From positions 1 through 34,693 of the forward strand of contig JAJTIC010000087.1 in NCBI GenBank assembly GCA_021300175.1: a stretch of 34,693 bases of DNA, written 5' to 3'. Each line of letters begins with the position of its first letter. The first letter of the stretch is position 1. Positions 17,623 through 24,592 of this stretch are shown piece by piece. The position numbers and the translations under genes are program-made. This DNA is from Pseudomonadota bacterium (GTDB lineage: Bacteria > Bdellovibrionota > Bdellovibrionia > Bdellovibrionales > Bdellovibrionaceae). A model generated the notes under the pieces. It searched no databases. It was not told where the DNA came from and saw only the letters and a program-made list of their open reading frames with translations.

Positions 17623-18768
17623 TTATCGAAGGCAGGCTTTTAAGAGCGGAGCCACTCTCGAGAGGTCTTCCCAGGTTTGATCCCTTCCCATACTGATACG
17701 AAGAGTGTTCTGAGCCTCGCGCTCTGGGATGCCGATGGCTTTCAGAACCTGGGAGCTTGTTGTTGAACCCGAGTGGCAAGCTGATCCTCGGCTGACAGCA
17801 AGGCCAGGGATTTGGCCCGGAAGCTGTTGCTGCGTGAAAGTGAGATTGAGTGTGTTGCAAGCTGAAGCTTCGAGATCTTGAGATCCATTGAGGCGGAGTC
17901 CTGGAAAGTGGCCCTTGAGATCTGCATAGAGCTGTTTCTTAAGCCCCATCATTTTTTCCACATCTTGAGCCCATCTCTGAGCCACGATTTCACAAGCGGC
18001 ACCCATTCCCACCACAGCCGGAACATTCACTGTGCCTGACCGTTGCCCGCGTTCATGGCCGCCACCGTATAAAAGGGGTTCCAGCTGGACGGAAGGATTC
18101 TTCGAACGCCGATAAAGAATCCCGACGCCTTTGGGGCCATAAATTTTATGACCAGAAAACGAGAGAAGGTCTACGGGGAACTCGCTTAAGTCCACTTTTG
18201 TTTTTCCAATAGCTTGAGTCGCATCGGTATGGAGGTAAATCTGCCTTTCATGGGCGAGCTTCCCGAGCTCTTGCAAAGGATTAAAAGTTCCCAGTTCATT
18301 ATTCACCCACATAAAACTCATGAGTTTTGTTTCAGGGCGAAGATTCTTTTTCACTTCTTCAACCTGGACCTTTCCACTCGAGTCTACGGGAACGAAAGTC
18401 ACATCGAGCAGTCCTGCCCTTTGGGCCCAGTTTAAAGTTTGAATAACCGAAGAATGCTCCACAGGACTCGAGAGGACATGAGGCTTAAATTGAGGTTCCG
18501 TTTTTCGCCAATGATCCATCAAGCCTCGAATGACCCAATTGTTGCTTTCCGTGGCCCCGCTTGTGAAGAAAATTTCTTGAGGGCGACACCCTAAAAGATG
18601 GGCCACTTGTTGACGAGCAGTTTCCACAGCTTGGTCAGCTTTCCAGCCGAACTCATGAAGGCTTGAAACAGAATTCCCAAAATGCTCGACGAAATAGGGG
18701 GCCATGACTTGGTAAACAGCAGGATCAACAGGGGTCGTGGCATTGTAGTCGAGGTAAAGGCTTTTCAT
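17623..18768 (-). CDS. iscS: Cysteine desulfurase (IscS/NifS family)
   Basis: PLP enzyme that takes sulfur from cysteine for Fe-S clusters and thio-modified tRNA. It has 381 residues from ATG 18768. Landmarks: the N-terminal YLDYNATTPVD, SGATESNN at about 70, HTDATQAIGK, the PLP lysine Lys208 in LSFSGHKIYGPKG, GGGHERGQRSGT, and the persulfide cysteine Cys331 in SRGSACHSG. The frame extends 29 codons upstream, but AAAGAG before ATG 18768 and the family N-terminus favour this start. Whether it is IscS, NifS or a tRNA-specific form is open, as no scaffold protein is in view. Its promoter must overlap the nrdJ start region. Confidence 0.93.
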   Translation of the reverse strand: MKSLYLDYNATTPVDPAVYQVMAPYFVEHFGNSVSSLHEFGWKADQAVETARQQVAHLLGCRPQEIFFTSGATESNNWVIRGLMDHWRKTEPQFKPHVLSSPVEHSSVIQTLNWAQRAGLLDVTFVPVDSSGKVQVEEVKKNLRPETKLMSFMWVNNELGTFNPLQELGKLAHERQIYLHTDATQAIGKTKVDLSEFPVDLLSFSGHKIYGPKGVGILYRRSKNPSVQLEPLLYGGGHERGQRSGTVNVPAVVGMGAACEIVAQRWAQDVEKMMGLKKQLYADLKGHFPGLRLNGSQDLEASACNTLNLTFTQQQLPGQIPGLAVSRGSACHSGSTTSSQVLKAIGIPEREAQNTLRISMGRDQTWEDLSRVAPLLKACLR

Positions 18769-18788
18769 TTTTGCTCTTTCTTGTTCTC

Positions 18789-18803
18789 GTGACAAAATAT
18801 CAC
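18789..18803. promoter_or_regulatory. Inverted repeat GTGA-N7-TCAC between iscS and nrdJ
   Basis: GTGA at 18789-18792 and TCAC at 18800-18803 flank CAAAATA, in the middle of the 38-bp gap between the two divergent starts. It resembles half-sites of CRP/FNR-type operators, but the spacing is one base too long, and it does not match an NrdR box. A shared control site is possible. Confidence 0.3.
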
Positions 18804-18806
18804 AGT

Positions 18807-21095
18807 ATGAAAAGCAAAGTCCAATCTCTGAAAGTCTCAATGCACTTTGTCCCAAAGCTCAAGGGCTCTGTCCAAGAGATGTTTCCTGCCAAAACCTTTC
18901 AATGCACTATTAAAGATGCTCAGGGAAAGGTTTATTTCGAGCAGGCCGATGTTTTAGCTCCTGAAGGTTGGAGTCAGTTGGCGGTAGATATTGCGGCCAG
19001 TAAGTACTTTCGCAAGGTGGGTGTGCCACGCACGGGGCGAGAGACTTCAATTTTTCAGCTTGTTCAGCGAGTCGTTAAAAACATTACAGCCAGTGCTCAA
19101 ACTCAGAAATACTTTAATTCTGAGAAAGATCTCAAAATCTTCTCGCGGGAACTCGAATACATTCTCTTGAGTCAGCGAGCGAGCTTTAATTCCCCCGTTT
19201 GGTTTAACTGTGGATTGTCAGATTCCTACAAAGTGAAAAGTGAAAGTCATTCTTTTTACTATGACTTGAAAAAGAAAAAAGTCGTTCGCCTTGAAGATGC
19301 ACTCAAGAAGCCTCAAGTGTCGGCGTGTTTCATTCAGTCCATTGAAGACAACATGGAATCAATCTATGAACTTCTCAAAAATGAAGCTCGCCTGTTTAAG
19401 TTTGGTAGTGGCAGCGGCACGAACTTTTCATCTTTAAGATCCAAATATGAAAAGCTCAGTGGCGGGGGGAGTTCCTCAGGAGTGATCTCTTTTCTTGAAA
19501 TTTTTGACCGCGCTGCGGGTTCGATCAAGTCAGGAGGAACGACTCGGAGAGCAGCCAAAATGGTGATCTTGGATATTGATCATCCAGAGATTGAGGATTT
19601 CATTACTTGGAAGTACCGAGAAGAAGACAAAGCGCGTGCCTTGATTCGTGAAGGTTACTCCTCTGATTTTGAAGGGGAAGCGTATCGAACGGTGTCTGGG
19701 CAGAATGCCAATAATTCGGTGAGAGTGACTCATGAGTTTATGAATGCCGTTGAGAAGGATTTTCCGTTTACTCTCAAAGGCAGATCTGATCAATCTTACC
19801 TTCGTGAAATCCGCGCCCGAGATCTTTGGAAAAAAATTGGCGAAGCAGCGTGGGGTTGTGCAGATCCTGGCATTCAATTTCATGAAACCATCAATCAGTG
19901 GAATCCTTGCCCAAAGAGCGGAAGTATTGTGGCCAGCAATCCGTGCTCGGAGTATATGTTTCTCGAAGACACAGCCTGCAATCTTGCAAGTCTGAATTTA
20001 GGGAAATTCTTGAGTGAAGATGGAAGTTTTGATTATGCCGGATACACTCACGCCGCTCGGGTGATGTTCCTTGCGCAAGATATTCTCGTGGAGCTCGCTT
20101 CTTATCCAACCGAAAAAATCGCAGAGAATTCTGTGCGATTTCGCCCTTTGGGTTTGGGATTTGCTGGCCTCGGAAGCTTTCTGATGCGCAAAGGTTTTCC
20201 TTATGATTCTTCGGAAGGGCGTGCCTGGGCCTCGCATTTAGGAGCCCTTCTGCAGGGGGTGGCTGTTCACACCAGCCAAGAAATCGCTGTTAAGAAAGGT
20301 TCTTTTCCTGAGTACAAAAAGAATCAAAAAGAGTTTTGGCGAGTGCTGTCTCAGCACAGAGAAGCTCTCGAGCTACTTCCCAACACACAAGATTCTGAAA
20401 TTGAAAATCTTCGTGCACTCGCGAGAAAGGTTTGGGAAGAAGTTTTTGCGAGAAAAAGCAAATATGGGATTCGTAATGCTCAGATGACTGTGATGGCTCC
20501 TACAGGAACTATTGGCCTTGTTATGGATGCGGATACAACCGGTATTGAGCCTGAATTTTCACTGGTCAAATACAAGAAGTTGGCCGGAGGGGGAGTGCAA
20601 AAGATAGTGTCTCAGTCACTTCCTCAAGCACTGAGGGCCTTAGGTTACTCAGAAAAAATGATCGATGAAATTACGAGTGAGCTTTTGAAGGAAAGTTCCG
20701 ATCGATCAGAAATGGCAATCCTTACAAGCAAACTGAAGCCTGAGCATTTTGCGATTTTTGCTTGTGCCAATGACATTCAGCCAGAGGGCCATGTGAAAAT
20801 GATGGCAGCCCTTCAGCCGTTTTTGAGCGGTGCTATTTCAAAGACTGTGAATCTTGCGAAAGAAACTTCGGTGGACCAGATCTTAGAAGTTTATCAGTTA
20901 GCATATCGCTTGGGATTGAAATCTATCGCCATTTATCGAGATGGATGCAAATCTTCGCAACCCTTGAATCGCAAAAGCGACTTACAAAAGCCGGTGGACG
21001 CCCCCAAGTGCGCTGATTGTGGCGGACAGACAGAGCTGGTCGGCGGCTGTTTTCGTTGCACCAATTGTGGTTTCACGACAGGGTGTATTTCTTAG
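18807..21095 (+). CDS. nrdJ: Class II (adenosylcobalamin-dependent) ribonucleotide reductase
   Basis: Reduces ribonucleotides to deoxyribonucleotides using a B12-derived radical, without oxygen and without a small subunit. The core begins at GWSQLAVDIAASKYFRK. The radical Cys/Glu site is NPCSE in SNPCSEYMFLEDTACNL, the partner redox cysteine is in VSACFIQSIEDN, and the substrate loop is MAPTGTIGLVMDADTTGIEP. The C-terminus is a CxxC...CxxC ribbon (CADCGG, FRCTNCGFTTGC), the usual NrdJ tail. There is no N-terminal ATP-cone. About 762 residues from ATG 18807; neither this ATG nor 18840 has a clear Shine-Dalgarno, so the start is uncertain. No B12 riboswitch fits in the 38-bp upstream gap. Confidence 0.93.
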   Translation: MKSKVQSLKVSMHFVPKLKGSVQEMFPAKTFQCTIKDAQGKVYFEQADVLAPEGWSQLAVDIAASKYFRKVGVPRTGRETSIFQLVQRVVKNITASAQTQKYFNSEKDLKIFSRELEYILLSQRASFNSPVWFNCGLSDSYKVKSESHSFYYDLKKKKVVRLEDALKKPQVSACFIQSIEDNMESIYELLKNEARLFKFGSGSGTNFSSLRSKYEKLSGGGSSSGVISFLEIFDRAAGSIKSGGTTRRAAKMVILDIDHPEIEDFITWKYREEDKARALIREGYSSDFEGEAYRTVSGQNANNSVRVTHEFMNAVEKDFPFTLKGRSDQSYLREIRARDLWKKIGEAAWGCADPGIQFHETINQWNPCPKSGSIVASNPCSEYMFLEDTACNLASLNLGKFLSEDGSFDYAGYTHAARVMFLAQDILVELASYPTEKIAENSVRFRPLGLGFAGLGSFLMRKGFPYDSSEGRAWASHLGALLQGVAVHTSQEIAVKKGSFPEYKKNQKEFWRVLSQHREALELLPNTQDSEIENLRALARKVWEEVFARKSKYGIRNAQMTVMAPTGTIGLVMDADTTGIEPEFSLVKYKKLAGGGVQKIVSQSLPQALRALGYSEKMIDEITSELLKESSDRSEMAILTSKLKPEHFAIFACANDIQPEGHVKMMAALQPFLSGAISKTVNLAKETSVDQILEVYQLAYRLGLKSIAIYRDGCKSSQPLNRKSDLQKPVDAPKCADCGGQTELVGGCFRCTNCGFTTGCIS

Positions 21096-21144
21096 ACCCC
21101 GCTTTTAGCGCGCCAATGACGGCCAATAGGGCTGTGTTTTCAAT

Positions 21145-21173
21145 TTGTTACGGATTGTATTTCTAAATATAAA
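21145..21173 (+). promoter_or_regulatory. Sigma70-like promoter of the baeRF-like gene
   Basis: TTGTTA at 21145-21150, a 17-bp spacer and TATAAA at 21168-21173 in an AT-rich stretch after nrdJ. The predicted leader is about 90 nt and ends in a TCTCA-CTGA-TGAGA hairpin (about 21235-21248), close to the GAGGAG ribosome-binding site. The hairpin could affect translation. Confidence 0.55.
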
Positions 21174-21268
21174 CATCTCATTCAAATATATCTATTTTAT
21201 GAATGTTTCTTTTCTGCTTACCCTGTACACGCTATCTCACTGATGAGAGGCGAAATCGAGGAGTGAGT

Positions 21269-22378
21269 ATGAATCAGAAAATCAAAGCTAAGTTGGCAGG
21301 AATCATCGAGTCTAGCTCGGGTGTTCATTTGTCTCTTTATTTGAACTCACCGAGGTCAGGGAGGGACTTGCAGCAAAAATCATCTCAGATACTTTTGGAT
21401 ATAGAGGCCCAGCTACTCTCTGAGCTGGATCCACAAAGTGTCCGATCATTTCTTTCTCCCATCAGGGATATTGTGATGGATGGAAGAGTTCGCATTGAGA
21501 AAGGAATGAGTTTAGGCATTTTTCGAAAAGATAACTACCTGAGAGTGCTCAGAGTCCCAGTAAACACGAAGACATTCTACTCACTGGCTGATAACTTTCA
21601 CGTAAAACCCCTTCTGAAGTGGCTGCAATCAGACAGAGAGTTTATTGTGCTCGCGATCGAAAATGGAATTCTACACGTTTTCTCGGGAAACAGTCAGTCT
21701 TTCAGTCGACTGCTGACCCTTTTGATAAGGTCAGAAGCCGATCAAGAAAGTGTTATTAAAGATCTTTCTGCTCGCGGGCTAATACACCCCTCTCATTCTC
21801 AGAGAGTTTTTATTGTTGCTTCTCAAAACTTACACATTCCATTACTCGATCAAGCAAAGCAAAATGGAATTGACGCCTCTATTCTTGGGACTCAATTTTC
21901 TGAAGGGAATATTGCAGAAGTCTTCGAGGCTGCGGTGGAACTATCTAAGTTTAAATCAAAGGTCTCTTTTTTGAATTCTTTGAGGGAACTTGAGTTAGGC
22001 TTTAAAAATAGACTTGCGACTTCAAATATTTTTCAAATCGCAAAAGCCGCGGCGGCCGGAAAAGTAAAAAAACTGATCATCGCAGAGGATGTCTTCATCT
22101 TTGGTCGATTTAATCGAGAAACTGGGGGTTTGGCACTTCATCCGATGGATTTGAATTTAGAAGATGATTGTTTGTTGGACGATATTGCGCAAGCTGTTCA
22201 CGAAAATGGAGGCGAAGTCGTTGTCGCGCGCAAAAAAGATCTCCCTAAGGCGCGCCCTATCGTTGCCATTTTTGAGCAAAGAGATGAGGATCTCAATGCT
22301 TTTTCCATACGCTCTGGGAATGCAATTATTGAGACTCAAAATCCAGGTGGAAATGTCATTTCATTATTCGGCACCTAG
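21269..22378 (+). CDS. baeRF family protein (bacterial relative of archaeo-eukaryotic release factor eRF1)
   Basis: 369 residues from ATG 21269, preceded by GAGGAG; the frame is open from 21203, but those 22 residues look non-coding. The pattern fits the baeRF3-like group I remember: an N-terminal HLSLYLNSPRSGRDLQQKSS (family: SIYLPTHRAG...QQDPIRLKNLL), SLGIFRKDNYLRVLRVPV, the typical FHVKPLLKWL, a second strand set EFIVLAIENGILHVFSG, and a C-terminal eRF1-domain-3-like part with AAAAGKVKKLIIAEDVFIFG and ENGGEVVVARKKDLP. These proteins are predicted to act at ribosomes in stress or conflict, but none has a settled function as far as I know. It is alone, with its own promoter. Confidence 0.7.
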   Translation: MNQKIKAKLAGIIESSSGVHLSLYLNSPRSGRDLQQKSSQILLDIEAQLLSELDPQSVRSFLSPIRDIVMDGRVRIEKGMSLGIFRKDNYLRVLRVPVNTKTFYSLADNFHVKPLLKWLQSDREFIVLAIENGILHVFSGNSQSFSRLLTLLIRSEADQESVIKDLSARGLIHPSHSQRVFIVASQNLHIPLLDQAKQNGIDASILGTQFSEGNIAEVFEAAVELSKFKSKVSFLNSLRELELGFKNRLATSNIFQIAKAAAAGKVKKLIIAEDVFIFGRFNRETGGLALHPMDLNLEDDCLLDDIAQAVHENGGEVVVARKKDLPKARPIVAIFEQRDEDLNAFSIRSGNAIIETQNPGGNVISLFGT

Positions 22379-22382
22379 GAGT

Positions 22383-22410
22383 AGATGAAGGTGAGCAGAT
22401 GAGGGTGAGC
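22383..22410. repeat. Tandem 14-bp duplication
   Basis: AGATGAAGGTGAGC is followed directly by AGATGAGGGTGAGC, with one mismatch, in the 40-bp gap between the baeRF-like gene and the convergent HUH-family gene. Probably a slippage duplication. Confidence 0.6.
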
Positions 22411-22418
22411 TGAAGCCT

Positions 22419-22964
22419 TCAACCTGATTTAAAGAATCTCCGCGAGCCATGGATCAGCAGCTCGGCTTGGTATCTGGGCATTCCAAGTCCTTCAAGAAGA
22501 TTCACTTCTACGTAGGATTTAGTATTTGAGAAGTGCCGAAAACTTTGGATGACTCTAGAAAATGGTCGATGATCCCAAAAGCGAAGGCCTCTTGCTTTGA
22601 GAGATTTTAAGCCTTGAAGCCCCTGAGATGCCATTGCAAGACCTGATGTCAGTCCACGAATCCAAGCTTTGTAAAGAGTCAGGTTTGTGAGCTTCACATG
22701 CAGATGCAAGTGATTACCTACATTTGCAAAACTCAAGATCTTAACGCCCTTTTTCGCAGAAAACTCAGTGACGAAGTGAGCTACTTTCTTTCTGAGATGA
22801 GAAGCTTGAAAAGAAGAAGAACCCCGAGCTTGTGAAGATTTGAGAGTGATATGCATACTCCCAGAGCGAAAAACCAACGGCCGATGGCTGCGTCCTTTTG
22901 CTTTTTTACGAAGTTCACCCCCGTAGGCAAGCATTGGCTTTTTGAGAAGGCCCTGAGATTTCAT
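22419..22964 (-). CDS. HUH/Y1 transposase-like protein (REP-associated family), standalone
   Basis: 181 residues from ATG 22964, chosen because TAGGAC lies 9 nt upstream; the frame extends to a GTG at 23021. It has the compact Y1/HUH fold signature: a first strand RSGSMHITLKSS, then NVGNHLHLHVKL with the metal-binding HLHLH, and later GLRFWDHRPFSRVI and SYVEVNLLEG (equivalent to the Y-I-x-x-N-P-x-x-A motif of REP-associated transposases). The helix where the catalytic Tyr is expected (LYKAWIRGLTSGLAMASQG) has a Tyr only at its start, so activity is doubtful. Similar single-copy proteins are common in Bdellovibrio-like genomes (from memory). No terminal inverted repeats or target duplication flank it, so it looks like a resident gene and not a live IS. 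Confidence 0.68.
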   Translation of the reverse strand: MKSQGLLKKPMLAYGGELRKKAKGRSHRPLVFRSGSMHITLKSSQARGSSSFQASHLRKKVAHFVTEFSAKKGVKILSFANVGNHLHLHVKLTNLTLYKAWIRGLTSGLAMASQGLQGLKSLKARGLRFWDHRPFSRVIQSFRHFSNTKSYVEVNLLEGLGMPRYQAELLIHGSRRFFKSG

Positions 22965-23302
22965 AAATACAAGTCCTATTTTAAGGTCATTCATGCCAAC
23001 AAAACTTCTCGAGAGATCCACTCTCCATTTGGCGATAAGGAAATTATCATCTCTTAATATGACCGAAGGTATGTTTTTTGTGGATTTTTGTCAACGAAAA
23101 AATGATTTCTTTAGAAGGTCGTATTGATTAGTTTTGATAGATTTTGATTGATGGGTTTGACGGCGGAGCCTTTATTCAATTCAATGCACGGAGTTTTCTA
23201 ATCTCAAGGGAGTCCTTATTTTGAAAGGAGGAAGATAAGAGAAATTGCTGGAGTGGGTCTTGAAGTGGGTGTAGGTTTTAAAGTGGGAATAAAATTTACT
23301 GA
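22965..23302. other. 338-bp intergenic region between HUH-family gene and cinA-like gene
   Basis: AT-rich leader of the HUH-family gene. It contains a run of TTTTGAT-like repeats (about 23123-23158) and, at 23224-23231, a consensus AAAGGAGG ribosome-binding site on the plus strand that is not followed by an ATG frame. An open stretch ending at a TAA just before 23310 (GVGLEVGVGFKVGIKFTD) reads like an amphipathic beta strand but has only ATT or GTG starts. I would not call it a gene. Confidence 0.4.
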
Positions 23303-24415
23303 CTAAAGGGACCTTAAAAACTTCACGAGATGGTAAAGAGCCATCTCCAGGAAGTACTGTCTTTCTCGCTCGGTCATAGTGAGGGGGCGATAATGATCGG
23401 GAGATTCTAAAAAATAGTCTTTCGTGATGCTTTGGTATTGCACTTGAAAATGGGCTAATCCTCTCAGGGCTGTGCTGAGTTTAAGTTTGATCAAAGCCGG
23501 ATGGCCGTTGCTAAAGTATTTTAATGATTTCTGCAGCCGCTGAAGGAGTTTTCCTTCAGAGCAAGTGTCGATCAGTTCTAGAGAAAAATTTTGATTGGGG
23601 AGAGCGCTCAGCCACTGATGGAAAAAGTCTGCAGCATCTTCCCCGTTTCTAAAAGCTGTATAGGGGCCTAGGACTTGGGTGAGCTTTTCAAAGTGTGGTT
23701 TTAGCCGTGTTTCTTGGGACTTTTCAAAAGTGACTTTTACTTCCACAAAAGGCAAATGCACTCGGTAGCCAATTTCAAGTCCGAGCCCTTCGAGAGCATT
23801 CTCTGTCATGGTCGCAATTTCTGATTCACCGAGTCCAATACAATCCCATGACAAAGTCACCACAGGATCTAAATCTTTTGAAAGCTCTTTAAGAAAAGGA
23901 AAAATATCTTGATTCCAAATGCCTTCGATTTCTTTCGGCGGACCAGGGAGGACAAAAATCTTTTTGGATCCCGAAGGTGAATTGAAATCACAGGAAAATC
24001 CATTGGCTGTGCCGTAAGGATTAAAGTGAACGGTCGCTCCGCGAGGGTAGTAAGCTTGCTGCTTTTGCATGTCACGAACGGGGACGCCTCGAGAATTGAG
24101 TCGGTTTTGAATATGTTTCCACGAGGGCTCATGCCACTCCAGAGGCTGACCTACAAACTCAGCGATCATGTCGCGAGTAAAATCATCCGTCGTGGGGCCA
24201 AGGCCACCTGTGACGAAAACGAGATCTGAGGTCTCACAACCTAAAGTGAGGGCTTTACGAATCAAGGGACGCTCGTCAGGGGTCACTAAATGAAAGCTCG
24301 TTGTGAACCCTAATTTTTTGGCTTCCGCAGAGATCCATTGGCCATTGCGATTCAAAATTTGCCCAGAAGTCAGTTCGGTGCCAATGCCAAGGACAGAGAG
24401 TTGGATCTTTTTCAT
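23303..24415 (-). CDS. cinA: CinA-like protein, with a degenerate deamidase domain
   Basis: 370 residues from ATG 24415; the frame extends 12 codons upstream. The N-terminal half (1-170) is a MoCF-type domain: SVLGIGTELTSGQILNRNG, FVTGGLGPTTDDFTRD and FVLPGPPKE are clear CinA landmarks (ADP-ribose/NMN pyrophosphatase-linked). The C-terminal part should hold the NMN deamidase motif (A-E-S-C-T-G-G), but here it reads LIDTCSEGKLL, and the conserved G-x-x-x-Y-x-N-x-x-K region is not evident. So the N-domain looks active and the C-domain lacks the usual catalytic motif. It is divergent from the acyl-CoA dehydrogenase operon. It could be a COG1058-type protein with a repurposed C-terminus. Confidence 0.82.
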   Translation of the reverse strand: MKKIQLSVLGIGTELTSGQILNRNGQWISAEAKKLGFTTSFHLVTPDERPLIRKALTLGCETSDLVFVTGGLGPTTDDFTRDMIAEFVGQPLEWHEPSWKHIQNRLNSRGVPVRDMQKQQAYYPRGATVHFNPYGTANGFSCDFNSPSGSKKIFVLPGPPKEIEGIWNQDIFPFLKELSKDLDPVVTLSWDCIGLGESEIATMTENALEGLGLEIGYRVHLPFVEVKVTFEKSQETRLKPHFEKLTQVLGPYTAFRNGEDAADFFHQWLSALPNQNFSLELIDTCSEGKLLQRLQKSLKYFSNGHPALIKLKLSTALRGLAHFQVQYQSITKDYFLESPDHYRPLTMTERERQYFLEMALYHLVKFLRSL

Positions 24416-24560
24416 GGCTCTCAGTTTTGTTCTGAAGTCAGAGAAAATCAATCAGGCCTTTAACAGTCTTCAGGGATCCTCGGCTGCAATCGTCCTTGGG
24501 TGGTGTTTGCGGGCTCTCAGCGCTTAGCGTTAAGTGTGGAAAATGAACCTGCAAAATAGG

Positions 24561-24574
24561 ACAAGAGCTCTTGT
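24561..24574. promoter_or_regulatory. Perfect 14-bp palindrome before the acyl-CoA dehydrogenase operon
   Basis: ACAAGAGCTCTTGT, extendable to 18 bp with one G-T pair, 18 bp before ATG 24593 and just before the AAGGAG site. A dimeric repressor such as a TetR- or GntR-type fatty/amino-acid catabolism regulator could bind here. This is a candidate operator only; no regulator gene is in the window. Confidence 0.4.
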
Positions 24575-24592
24575 TCACTCAAGGAGCCAAAT

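Noticed and set aside
21236-21258. CTGATGAGAGGCGAAA resembles a hammerhead ribozyme core (CUGAUGA...GAAA).
   Set aside because: Stem II would be one base pair, and the flanking bases pair as a simple TCTCA-CTGA-TGAGA hairpin, so no hammerhead fold is possible.
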